A program made the translations under genes and the position numbers. From NCBI GenBank assembly GCA_031430695.1, contig JANPBZ010000037.1, positions 1 to 64,000 of the forward strand: DNA of 64,000 bases, in the 5' to 3' direction. This DNA is from JAENVT01 sp031430695. GTDB lineage: Bacteria; Actinomycetota; Acidimicrobiia; Acidimicrobiales; Ilumatobacteraceae. Positions 28,980-37,568 of the stretch are shown here, piece after piece (within the stretch, counting starts at the first letter, position 1; every line of letters starts with the position of its first letter). Below the pieces are notes generated by a model, which ran no database searches, was not told the origin of the DNA, and saw nothing but the letters and a program-made list of their open reading frames with translations.

Positions 28980-29810
28980 CTACGACTTGCGCAACGGCGG
29001 AAACCTGGTCGGCAGGCCCTTTGCAGCAAGTTGGAACAGCGACACGGGTTCGGACAGGCCACGCAACTTGTGCGAGCCGAGCGCGGTGAAGCGCACATCC
29101 TGGGGGGCAGACGCCTTGACGCCCTCCCGGGTGTTGGCCGACACCACGATCTGACCGCCATGCCCCACTGCGGTGATTCGCGACGTCGTGTTGACGTCCA
29201 TGCCGATGTAATTCGCTTCGGTAGAAGTCGGATAGCCGCTGTGGATTCCGACCCGCACGCGCACGTCGAGACCATCGATCCACGAACGTCCGAGCAGGTC
29301 ACGTTGGACGGCTATGGCCGCGTCGACGGCGCATCGAGGGGACTCGAACACGGCAAAGAACTCGTCGGCGCGTGCCTCGACTTCGTGACCACCGACGCTG
29401 GCAACTCCACGTCGGAGGATTGCCCACACCTCGTCGATCACCTCCCGATAACGCGCCCCGAGTTGTTGCACCAGCGCCGTGGAACCCTCGATGTCGGTCA
29501 TCAGCATCGTCACGAACCCCGATGGCAACAGCGCAGGCTCGGCTCGTTCGCCTAGGGCGCGTTCGGTCTGCAGCTGGCCGGCAATGAACCCGACCGGGAC
29601 GATCTTGAACTTCTTGGCCGCGTTCAGCAGTCGCATGCGAGCACGGTCACGTGCTGACTCGTCTTCGAATGTGACCTGGCCGAACCTCACCAATGCGTTG
29701 CGCACATGGGCAGGATCGTTGATGGGCAGTCGACGTTGACCGTGCGAGTCGATGTAGGCGAAGGCGCGGTGGGGTAGACCGGCCCGCTCCTTCGGGTCGA
29801 GACGGGGCAT
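28980..29810 (-). CDS. Class III adenylate/guanylate cyclase
   Basis: 276-residue nucleotide cyclase. Residues 1-75 are a small domain (LPHRAFAYIDSHGQRRLPI, then INDPAHVRNALVRFGQ) of DUF6582 type, seen before many actinobacterial cyclases. The catalytic domain follows: MTDIEGST with the first metal aspartate (about residue 106), RADEFFAVF with the second metal aspartate, and VNTTSR carrying the transition-state Asn and Arg. The Gly usually before the second Asp is Ala here. No membrane segment is evident, so it should be cytoplasmic. A cNMP-binding acetyltransferase at 43.8-44.8 kb is a plausible receiver. Confidence 0.87.
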   Translation of the reverse strand: MPRLDPKERAGLPHRAFAYIDSHGQRRLPINDPAHVRNALVRFGQVTFEDESARDRARMRLLNAAKKFKIVPVGFIAGQLQTERALGERAEPALLPSGFVTMLMTDIEGSTALVQQLGARYREVIDEVWAILRRGVASVGGHEVEARADEFFAVFESPRCAVDAAIAVQRDLLGRSWIDGLDVRVRVGIHSGYPTSTEANYIGMDVNTTSRITAVGHGGQIVVSANTREGVKASAPQDVRFTALGSHKLRGLSEPVSLFQLAAKGLPTRFPPLRKS

Positions 29811-30056
29811 GCGGTGACGATACCAAGGGGGTGTGATGCGATTCCCGTGACGTGCGGCTCCGCGCTCGTACCGCCGAGACGTGTAGCCTGCTCACCGCGA
29901 TACTCCGGACCTTGGTAGCGCGTCAGGATTGCGGCTGATTCCAGGCGGCGGCGGTGTTCGCGACGAGATCTCGTTCGAGACCACCCATCGTCGACAATCG
30001 GACGCCGACGAGGGGACCCGCCCGATGAAGGTTGCCAGTAGCTCGGACCACAACCG

Positions 30057-30386
30057 GTGACGCGCAAGCGGCGAGAACGAATCATCAACCGGGTCGTCAG
30101 CAGCGTTTCCCCCGCGATGGAGCCACAGCGGCTCTGCGAGGTCTGAGCCGAAGTCGCGGGCGTCAGCGGCGCCGGGATCATGTTGATGTCCGATGACGTG
30201 ACCCGAGGCTCGCTCTGTGCCACCGACCCGGTCACGGCCCGTATCGAAGACCTGCAGTTCGCGCTTGGCGAAGGTCCCTGCGTCGACGCTCACAACCAGG
30301 GGCAGCCCATCTTCGAGCCACACCTGGCTGAACCCAGGCCGCTGAGCGATCGCACCCGACGACCTGGTCTCAGAAGCGAATGCTGA
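30057..30386 (+). pseudogene. GAF-domain (GAF-ANTAR type) regulator remnant
   Basis: From GTG 30057 the frame reads VTRKRRERIINRVV ... PQRLCEV, hits TGA at 30144-30146, and continues in frame as AEVAGVSGAGIMLMSDD, then ARIEDLQFALGEGPCVDA, and stops at 30386. These are characteristic stretches of GAF domains in actinobacterial GAF-ANTAR sensors. The second half of the GAF domain and the whole ANTAR domain are missing, and the end runs into the convergent CHAT gene. With both an internal stop and a truncation it is a dead gene. The 246 bp before it (29811-30056) show nothing I can assign. Confidence 0.7.
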
Positions 30387-33300
30387 CAGGCAGTTGCGCC
30401 GGCGGGATGGACCCGGCATGGGCGGCGCGCTCGCGAATGACCGCCGTATCGCCGGTGAACTGGATCGGCGTCACCGGATAGCGCTGGCGCAACAAGTCGA
30501 TCGTCTCGACGTCGGGGTGGCCGAAGCGACTGCCATCCGTGCAGATCAGAATGGTGCCGGGATCGATCAACTCCAGCAGTTCGGCAGTGATGTTGCCCAT
30601 GCTTCCGTGATGAGCCAGCTTGAACAGTTCGACCTCGAGCCGCGTCAGGCTCCGCTCCGCAAGCAGGCGACCGATCCCTCGTTGGAGATCGCCGGCAAAT
30701 GCATCGCCGGTGAGGAGCAGCGACGTACCGCCGTACTCGAACAGCAGCGCAATGCTCGAACCGTTGGCGACGCTGTGATCGTTTCCAAACGATCGCGTCG
30801 CACTTCGGTCGACATCGTCGCCGAGTCGTTGCAAGAGGTCAGCGATCGGATCGTCCGTCACGCCTCGGTTGCCATTCGTCCAGGCTCGCTCCAACTTCTC
30901 GAGTCGATCGAGAGTCGGGCCGAGCACCGTACAGCGCGCTCCGTCGGCGAGATCGAACACCGGTAGTGGACCGTCGGCAGCGACATAAATGGCGCCACCG
31001 TTCACCGGTCGGTTGCGGGATTCGGGAACGATGAGATTGCTCAGCTCGTCGCCCTGGCGTGACCCCCTTCTGACTCCTCGGATCTCATCAAGACCGTTGA
31101 ACCACACATCCGGCGCCTCGATGAGTCCGCCACGCATTGCATCGATCGCACCGCCGATGTGATCGAGGTCGATATGGGTGACCACAGCGACGTCGACGAC
31201 CAGCCGGGCTTCGGGTTGCGCCGCCGCATACCGACCCAGCCCCTCGTCGAGAGCGCTTGGCATTCCACCGTCGATCAGCAATCGGTGATGTCCAGTGGCA
31301 CCGTCCCACTCGATCAGCAGACAGTCTCCGCAGCCAGCCGGAAACGCGGTGACAGCTACACCGCTTGCCACGGTATGGACACGGGTCGACCCTGTCGTGA
31401 TCGCCGCTGCCGAGCCGGCATCCGGAAATGCCGCGACGCGCTCGACATGCGTCTCCTCCCATTGCTCGAGATCGGCGACAGCACGTCGAAGATGAGGACG
31501 TCGCGCGTCCGGGTCAGGAAGCAGGTCGAGGAGATCGCGGAGATGATCGATCGCGCTCTGGCGCTCCGACCAGGTGGATCGACTGGCAAAGGCCCGTTCG
31601 TACGCAGCGGTCATCGTGTCGGTGGCGACCTCACGCGATGGTTCGTCGGTCGCCGCCATCAGCCGTGTAAGAGCCCGATCGCCCGCGTCTGAACGCGACC
31701 AGAAATCGCCGACCCGAGCGCGACATTGGTCAACGCGACCGGGGGCTACGGCTTTCGAATCGTCCAGCAGCGCATGCGCACCATCATCAGGGCCGGCGAG
31801 ATGCTCGGTCGCCCAGTCCGCAACGTCGCCACCAACGATCAGGGCCAACTGCGCTGCGTTCTCTGCTCCGAATCGAACCTGGTTGTTCGTTGCGTCGGCG
31901 AGCCGGTACGTGTCCAATGCCTCCTTCAGCAGTTCGTCGCGCCGTGCCAGATCAACGGTTGCCCAACGCTTGAGCGCGCTGGCCAAGATGCCAAGGCTCT
32001 CGCGGTTGGGCAACAAGGTTGTCGCAGCCCTCGCCAGCTCAGCGGCGAGGGCGAGCTCGTTGTGCGCCATCGCCTCGCGATCTGAGGCAGCGTCGATCCT
32101 GGCCTGACGCGCCGCCCGCTGGCCCGCACGGGCCAGACAGTTCGCCGCTTGCTGCACGTCGGCCACTGACGCCGATTCGACCTGTGGACCGACCACCGAT
32201 GTCCCGTCGAGATCACCGACCACAAACTGTCGAAAACGCGCGGCCGCGATTCTGTACTCGCCGAGATCGCGCGCCGTGCTGGCGAGGCGACGTTGGATAC
32301 GCGCGCTCGAGGCGAGCTCGGGTCGTCCGTCGATCCACGCAGCCAACTGACTCCACGTTTCGAGCAGCCGGTTCCGGCGGTCGACCACCCCTCCCCTACC
32401 CGGACGACCAAGGTCGGACACGCGCACCGCGAGGGCATCGAGGCGAGCGACCAGATCGGATTCACTGACCGGTTCGGCCACCGCCTCGCCCAACGAGATG
32501 CGACTCCCCCGCAGCACGAAGCCGGGGTCGCCATAACAGTGATAGGCGGCCCACGTTTCACGACCCCCAACCTCGGCGCAGATGTTGCGAGCACGCGTGA
32601 TGGTGTCGCCGAGTGGTCGGCCGGAGATCAGCTCTCGGTAGAACGTCTCGGCGAACACTCGTGCCGCGTTGTCGTCGATTGGCCAGGCCGCGGCGACCAG
32701 GGCCCGAACCCCGATAGCCATGAACTCGCGAGCCAGTCCGGCGGCCATGCGATTCAGACCGATGCGACCGAGACTGCAGCAGTTGAGAAACACGACATCC
32801 GGCACGGCGGTGAGCTGGCGGATCGTGTCGGTGGTGAGCATCGCACCTCGGGCGAGGAGTGCGCCGGTATCGGCTGGCCGGCCTTCGCGGTACATGCCGT
32901 GACTGGCGATGTGCACCACTTGATGGTTGCCGAAGAGTTCGTTCTGGAGATCGACCAGATCGAGTTCGCCACGTCGATCATCGAGCACGGTGACCTGTCC
33001 CGGATTGGCTGCATCGAGCAGTCGACCGACCACCTCGCACTCGGAGTAGACCGATGGCAACTCGCTCTCGCCGGGAACCTTGCCGGCCGCGATCACCAAT
33101 GCGCTCCCGAAGCGGGCGCGCTCGGGGCTGAGGCGACGGCTCTCCGATTCGGTGAACTGTCGGATCACACCGCCGAACGCACCGCTGGCCGACTGACCGT
33201 CGGTTGGGCGGGGCGCGCCGAGCAGCTCCCACGGATATCTGGCGGTCGTTGGGTCGACGACGAACTGAATCGCCGAGGTCGTCTGGAAGTCACTGCGCAG

Positions 33301-34287
33301 TTCGTGAGGTATCAGTTGGTCGTACAAAGTGCCGGCCGTTCGCTGGTCGCCGGTGTCGGTGGCCAGGCGATCGACGAGCGCATCGACCATCACTTTGTCG
33401 AGCCTGTGGCGTACCCGATCGGCACGTGCCTCCCTCCCGAGCAGGGCGATGTCGAAAGTCACGCAGCGGTCGTCGACGGCTTGACCAGCTTGATTGCCGT
33501 CGCCGCCAGTCGCGGGCTCGCCGGTCTCGGCAGCCGTGATGACGAAACGACGCCAGCCTTGCGCGACCTCGTTCAACGTTGCTCCGAGTGGCAGTCCGCC
33601 GGGACGTTCGGTGACGGTGACCGAACGCAGCGTCTCGTAGGAGCTGGGCAGATGAACGGCTGTCGACAACGAGCGCAGGGCGACCGCCGCAAGGTTGGCT
33701 TGCTCGGCAAAGCGCTCTACGAACTGCAGGGCGGTGACGCGCACGACGCGTCCGTCGGTGGCGCGCGACGACTCGTACAGCGCCAGTGCGTGGTTCGCCT
33801 GCAACACTCCTTCGACGATGCCGGCGACCGAGTCTTCGACTCGAAGTCCACGATCGGAACGAAAACCCATCAGCGAGCTCGACACCCCGACCTCGACAAG
33901 GCGCGCGTTGTCGCGACCAGCAAGTGCATCGCGATACAGGCGGGTGCAGCGGTCCACCAGTGCCTGACGGACGCTGAAGGTCAACTGGTCACGCTGCAAG
34001 TCGACCACCGACCCGAGGCCGATGACGTAGCAGCCGGGTGGCTCCGTCTCGACGTCTGCACTGGGTTCGATGAATCGTGATGTGCCCACCGTCGTGGGGA
34101 ACAGATCCACCTCGGCCCACGAGGTGAGCAACCCAGCGAACTGCCGGTCGATGAATCGCTCCTGCCCGCCCAATTGCTCGTCAGCGAAGCCACCGATCAT
34201 CAACGGATAGTCGGCGCCTCCCAGGCTGGCGTGAATGATCGAGATCTCGACGACCGGCTGGGAATCAGCGACCAGGTTCTCGCTCAC
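30370..34287 (-). CDS. CHAT protease fused to a metallo-beta-lactamase-fold domain
   Basis: 1305 residues. N-terminal domain (about 10-200) loosely recalls the macro-like N-domain of leucyl aminopeptidases. A CHAT (caspase-like) protease follows (about 380-640) with the catalytic His in HIASHG (about 462) and Cys in LNCCSLG (about 503). A helical region (about 650-1000) looks TPR-like. The C-terminus (about 1005-1305) is a metallo-beta-lactamase fold with THIDLDHIGG and LAHHGS, as in ComEC-type hydrolases. The start is GTG 34287: it overlaps the patatin stop as GTGA, and upstream residues lie inside patatin. CHAT proteins usually execute cell death after a sensor fires; the MBL half could cut nucleic acid or a nucleotide signal. 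Function here is inferred. Confidence 0.85.
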   Translation of the reverse strand: MSENLVADSQPVVEISIIHASLGGADYPLMIGGFADEQLGGQERFIDRQFAGLLTSWAEVDLFPTTVGTSRFIEPSADVETEPPGCYVIGLGSVVDLQRDQLTFSVRQALVDRCTRLYRDALAGRDNARLVEVGVSSSLMGFRSDRGLRVEDSVAGIVEGVLQANHALALYESSRATDGRVVRVTALQFVERFAEQANLAAVALRSLSTAVHLPSSYETLRSVTVTERPGGLPLGATLNEVAQGWRRFVITAAETGEPATGGDGNQAGQAVDDRCVTFDIALLGREARADRVRHRLDKVMVDALVDRLATDTGDQRTAGTLYDQLIPHELRSDFQTTSAIQFVVDPTTARYPWELLGAPRPTDGQSASGAFGGVIRQFTESESRRLSPERARFGSALVIAAGKVPGESELPSVYSECEVVGRLLDAANPGQVTVLDDRRGELDLVDLQNELFGNHQVVHIASHGMYREGRPADTGALLARGAMLTTDTIRQLTAVPDVVFLNCCSLGRIGLNRMAAGLAREFMAIGVRALVAAAWPIDDNAARVFAETFYRELISGRPLGDTITRARNICAEVGGRETWAAYHCYGDPGFVLRGSRISLGEAVAEPVSESDLVARLDALAVRVSDLGRPGRGGVVDRRNRLLETWSQLAAWIDGRPELASSARIQRRLASTARDLGEYRIAAARFRQFVVGDLDGTSVVGPQVESASVADVQQAANCLARAGQRAARQARIDAASDREAMAHNELALAAELARAATTLLPNRESLGILASALKRWATVDLARRDELLKEALDTYRLADATNNQVRFGAENAAQLALIVGGDVADWATEHLAGPDDGAHALLDDSKAVAPGRVDQCRARVGDFWSRSDAGDRALTRLMAATDEPSREVATDTMTAAYERAFASRSTWSERQSAIDHLRDLLDLLPDPDARRPHLRRAVADLEQWEETHVERVAAFPDAGSAAAITTGSTRVHTVASGVAVTAFPAGCGDCLLIEWDGATGHHRLLIDGGMPSALDEGLGRYAAAQPEARLVVDVAVVTHIDLDHIGGAIDAMRGGLIEAPDVWFNGLDEIRGVRRGSRQGDELSNLIVPESRNRPVNGGAIYVAADGPLPVFDLADGARCTVLGPTLDRLEKLERAWTNGNRGVTDDPIADLLQRLGDDVDRSATRSFGNDHSVANGSSIALLFEYGGTSLLLTGDAFAGDLQRGIGRLLAERSLTRLEVELFKLAHHGSMGNITAELLELIDPGTILICTDGSRFGHPDVETIDLLRQRYPVTPIQFTGDTAVIRERAAHAGSIPPAQLPVSIRF

Positions 34288-35654
34288 GGGACTCCGCTCA
34301 CGAGCCGGGAGAACCGCGCCCGATCCACGACGCGCAGATCGCCGAGGCCGTGCAGGACATACAGGTTGACGAGCGCCAGTATGTACCCGTGCTCGAGGAG
34401 CGCCGCAGTCGTGTCGCGGCCGAGCGGTGCCAGCGTCGTCGGCACACCCGAGGTCGTTCGAACCCGGGTCTCCCAATCGGTGACGGAATATCCGTGGTCG
34501 TCGAGAAATCGTCTGGCCTCGTCAGCGCGGCGAGACCGGTCGTCGGCTGCGAATTCAGGGCGTGTACCAAATTGTTCGGCGACGTCGTACGGACTCGCCG
34601 AGATCTGGGCAAACGCACCGTCGGCGGTCTTGGCATCGCGGTCGCGAAACATCGCCGCAAGCGCTCGACGACGATGCGCTGTCGACACGTCGTACTGAAC
34701 CGCCTTCGAGCGCAACACGCCGGCCAGTTCCAGCCGCAGACCGCGGCCTGTGATGGGCTTGAGGTCATTCCAGCCGCCGGATGCGTTGGCCACGAGCACC
34801 ATCGCTGCCGGGTGCGCCTGCGCTTCGGTCAGTGACGGCCACGACTTCTTCCGAGCTGCGAATCCGTACTCCCATTCGTCTGCCATGTTGTCGTAGACCC
34901 CGCCATCGACAAGCACCACTCGGCCGGTGCCGTTCAGGCCGAGTGCCTCGAGCGGGAGGGTGCGTGGGCCAAATGCGCCGGGCACACAGGCCGAAGCCTG
35001 CACGGCAGTGGCCAGCTTCACGTCGACGGGTGCAGTCGCGCCCGAGAAGCCGTAGCCGTACACCAGGCGATTCGAGAAGTACAACGACGTGCCAGTCTGC
35101 AATTCGGTGGTGCACATGACGTGGTGCACCGAGCTAGGCAGCGCGCGCAGGTCGGCGAGGCGCAGCGACCGGTTGCCGAGCAGTTCGGAGTCGATCGCCT
35201 TCTCGGTGTGCAACGATCGGCTCTCGAACATGCGCCACGCAACGAAGCCGGCGATGGCTGTCACGACCCCAGCGACGATTGCCGGAGTCCACCAGTGACC
35301 AGTCACGGCGACGACGCCGGCCAGGCATGCCGCCAACGCCACCGCGGCAGCAGCGACCAGCATGCGGATGTAGCCACGAGTTGCCGGCGCGCCTCCGAGC
35401 AGAATGCCGCGGTCTGCAATCGTTGCCAACGCCTCCGAGATGTGTAGTTCGAACTCAGGCGGTGTGACCGTGCCGAAATCAGGTCCGACCATGACGATGC
35501 CATTGGCAATCGAACCACCCGACACCGAGCTGATCGACTCGACTCGCCCGTTCAGACGCTGGTCGACCAATGCCAGCAGCACCCCGAGACCGAACACAGT
35601 TGCTCGATGGCCTCCGCCCGACAATGCAACGCCGATATCACGTTCGCTCGTCAT
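34284..35654 (-). CDS. Patatin-like phospholipase with membrane helices
   Basis: 456 residues. The patatin fold has its oxyanion loop at SGGGHRA (12-18), nucleophile Ser45 in SVSGGS and the dyad Asp in VLVDGGVYDN (about residue 250). A hydrophobic stretch at about 107-155 (two membrane helices) splits the domain, so the enzyme is probably membrane-bound. Patatins of conflict systems degrade the host's own phospholipids. It is translationally coupled to the downstream CHAT-MBL gene (GTGA overlap) and its start is only 41 bp from the divergent SLOG-like gene, so all three may share one control region. Confidence 0.88.
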   Translation of the reverse strand: MTSERDIGVALSGGGHRATVFGLGVLLALVDQRLNGRVESISSVSGGSIANGIVMVGPDFGTVTPPEFELHISEALATIADRGILLGGAPATRGYIRMLVAAAAVALAACLAGVVAVTGHWWTPAIVAGVVTAIAGFVAWRMFESRSLHTEKAIDSELLGNRSLRLADLRALPSSVHHVMCTTELQTGTSLYFSNRLVYGYGFSGATAPVDVKLATAVQASACVPGAFGPRTLPLEALGLNGTGRVVLVDGGVYDNMADEWEYGFAARKKSWPSLTEAQAHPAAMVLVANASGGWNDLKPITGRGLRLELAGVLRSKAVQYDVSTAHRRRALAAMFRDRDAKTADGAFAQISASPYDVAEQFGTRPEFAADDRSRRADEARRFLDDHGYSVTDWETRVRTTSGVPTTLAPLGRDTTAALLEHGYILALVNLYVLHGLGDLRVVDRARFSRLVSGVP

Positions 35655-35695
35655 CGCCGGTCGCTCCGGTCAGATAGGGGCTGTACCCTGCAGAT

Positions 35696-36265
35696 GTGTT
35701 GTTGGTTCACGCAGGCAACAGGCTCGACCTGGCCAACCGACGGGGGGCGCGCTTTCCTTCGAGTCAAGTGCCCACCGTTCGGACTCGGGTCCGACAGGTG
35801 CTCGACACGTTGCGACCGTCCGGCGTCGTGTCGGCTGCCGCCTCGGGCGCCGACCTGATCGTGCTCGAGGAGGCCATCATCCGCAGCATCGCAATTCACG
35901 TCGTGCTGCCCATCTCTCGCGAGGAGTTCGTCAACAAGTCGGTTGCCGACGCCGGTCCCGATTGGGTGAGCAGCTTCAACGCGGTGCTGCAACATGCCAG
36001 CGCTGGCCGCGGTAGCAGCAGCATCCTGCAGGGCGACGCCGTTTCGAGCGGCCAGTGGTACCTGGCCGCCCACGACGAACTGCTCGGTCGGGCCGTGGTG
36101 CTCGCCGACGGCCAGCCGATCGTGGCGCTCACCATCCGGCCTCCGGAGGGTGAGATTCCGCCGAGCGGCACCGATGAGTTCGCTTCCCGGGCCGCGCGCC
36201 TGGGCCTGCTGGTGTTGAACATCGATCCTCGCGCCGGGTCGCCGGCGTCGGTGACCATCGGTTGA
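35696..36265 (+). CDS. SLOG-like Rossmann ligand-sensor protein
   Basis: 189 residues from GTG 35696 (VLLVHAGNRLDLA). The core SAAASGADLIVLEEAI, then VVLPISREEFVNKSV, matches the small SLOG/LOG-like Rossmann proteins that occur with TIR and other effector domains and bind nucleotide-derived ligands. The second half (HDELLGRAVVLADGQPIVAL) is less conserved. No effector domain of its own is visible, so it may supply the trigger for the neighbouring TIR, CHAT and patatin proteins. It faces the TIR gene at 36285 convergently, 19 bp apart. Confidence 0.65.
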   Translation: MLLVHAGNRLDLANRRGARFPSSQVPTVRTRVRQVLDTLRPSGVVSAAASGADLIVLEEAIIRSIAIHVVLPISREEFVNKSVADAGPDWVSSFNAVLQHASAGRGSSSILQGDAVSSGQWYLAAHDELLGRAVVLADGQPIVALTIRPPEGEIPPSGTDEFASRAARLGLLVLNIDPRAGSPASVTIG

Positions 36266-36284
36266 CGGGCTCCGTCCACGGCAA

Positions 36285-37397
36285 TCAGAACCCGGTGTCA
36301 TTGCTCGTGTAGAAATCGGCATTGGCGAGCATGAGCACCGTCACCGCGATTCCGATGGCCATCAACGCCACCGCCTGACCCCGCCGGGCCGGTTTCTTGA
36401 GATTGATGCCGCCGACGATGATGCCGATGATGCCGATGCATGGGATGAGGCTGACGATCAGCAGCGTGACGAACGTGCCGGTATCCCATTTGCTCTGGGG
36501 TGTCGTTGGCGTGACCGCCTGCACGGAAGCGCTGACAATCGACTGTTGGTGGGCTGCAACGGGCGCGTCGAGACCTTGTTGCCCACCTCGTGAAACGTGG
36601 TTGGTCCACGTCGCTCCGTCCCAATACCGCTGGTCATATCGTCGGTACGGATCGGCATACCAACCCGGCTGGACGGCCGCGGGTGTCTGCATAGCTGTGG
36701 ACTGCGCCGCCGGAGCGGTTCGCTGCACCGGCGGAGCGCTCAACACCGTCGCTGCGGCCGGTGACGACAACAGCAAGGAGTCGATTTCCTTGCCGATCGA
36801 CTCGGAGATGTCGCCCCGGTGGCGGAGGCGCTGGATCAGCTCGCTCGCGCTCTCACGGTCGTCGTCGTCACTGAGATGGGCGCGGAGTTCGCTGAGCAGC
36901 AGCGACTGCTGTTGGAAGGTGAGACTCAGCTCGTCGACACGCTCACGAAACGTGTTCATGTACGACATCGGCACCGGCGGCCCGGCCGGGAGCGGTTGTG
37001 GAAGCGCGCCACCTGGAGGCGTGAGCGAGAGTGCGGTGACCAGGCTGATCGCCGCGTCGGGCGTTCGCTCGATGTAGTCGAGGATCTGGGCGTTGGCGAT
37101 GACCGGCGGTGTCATCTGCGGCGAAACGCGGGCAACCATGATCGGCAGGACAGCGCGGTTGCAGGCGACGGCGTAGTGCAGTTCGGCGGCGCACGCCTTC
37201 GACGTCAACCAGTCGGGACTGAGGGCGACAACGAACACGTCTGCACCACGGATGGTGCCGAGGATCGTGTCCCACCAGCTCTGACCGCCCGTGAGTTCTT
37301 CATCGACCCACACATCGTGGCGCGCTCGTCGGATGTCTTGCAGCAACGCGTCCACGGCCTCGCGGTCGCGACGGGCGTAGCTCACGAAGATCCTCAC
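36285..37397 (-). CDS. TIR-DUF2510 membrane protein
   Basis: 370 residues. An N-terminal TIR_2 domain (1-130: IFVSYARRDREAV, VWVDEELTGGQSWWD, SKACAAELHYA) places the candidate NADase glutamate at E72. A helical linker (about 155-225) is followed by a DUF2510 module (about 240-267, PGWYADP ... RYWDGATWTNH) and two C-terminal membrane helices (about 305-358). Start is GTG 37397, with GGAGGGG just upstream; a longer frame to 37598 would overlap the divergent TIR gene. TIR domains in conflict systems cleave NAD+ or make cyclic ADP-ribose signals. Whether this one is catalytic cannot be told from sequence alone. Confidence 0.86.
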   Translation of the reverse strand: MRIFVSYARRDREAVDALLQDIRRARHDVWVDEELTGGQSWWDTILGTIRGADVFVVALSPDWLTSKACAAELHYAVACNRAVLPIMVARVSPQMTPPVIANAQILDYIERTPDAAISLVTALSLTPPGGALPQPLPAGPPVPMSYMNTFRERVDELSLTFQQQSLLLSELRAHLSDDDDRESASELIQRLRHRGDISESIGKEIDSLLLSSPAAATVLSAPPVQRTAPAAQSTAMQTPAAVQPGWYADPYRRYDQRYWDGATWTNHVSRGGQQGLDAPVAAHQQSIVSASVQAVTPTTPQSKWDTGTFVTLLIVSLIPCIGIIGIIVGGINLKKPARRGQAVALMAIGIAVTVLMLANADFYTSNDTGF

Positions 37398-37568
37398 TGA
37401 CCCCTCCGTTCGTGCTGTACGAATCGTAGAGCGCGCGGAGCGACATGGAAATACCACTTTGTGTATTCGGTTGGTGTATCCCGTGTTGTCGGTCAACACT
37501 CTTTCCCTGGGAATGTGCAACACGTAGTATCCACAGCCGGCACATCCACCGTCGCGAAGGAAGTCGCC

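Noticed and set aside
30144..30146. TGA in the GAF remnant as a second selenocysteine codon
   Set aside because: GAF-ANTAR proteins need no redox residue there, I see no convincing hairpin after it, and the gene is truncated anyway.
34288..34476. Upstream extension of the CHAT-MBL protein by 63 residues
   Set aside because: The extension lies wholly inside the patatin gene and reads as Arg/Pro/Ala-rich shadow sequence. The GTGA overlap at 34284-34287 is a better start.
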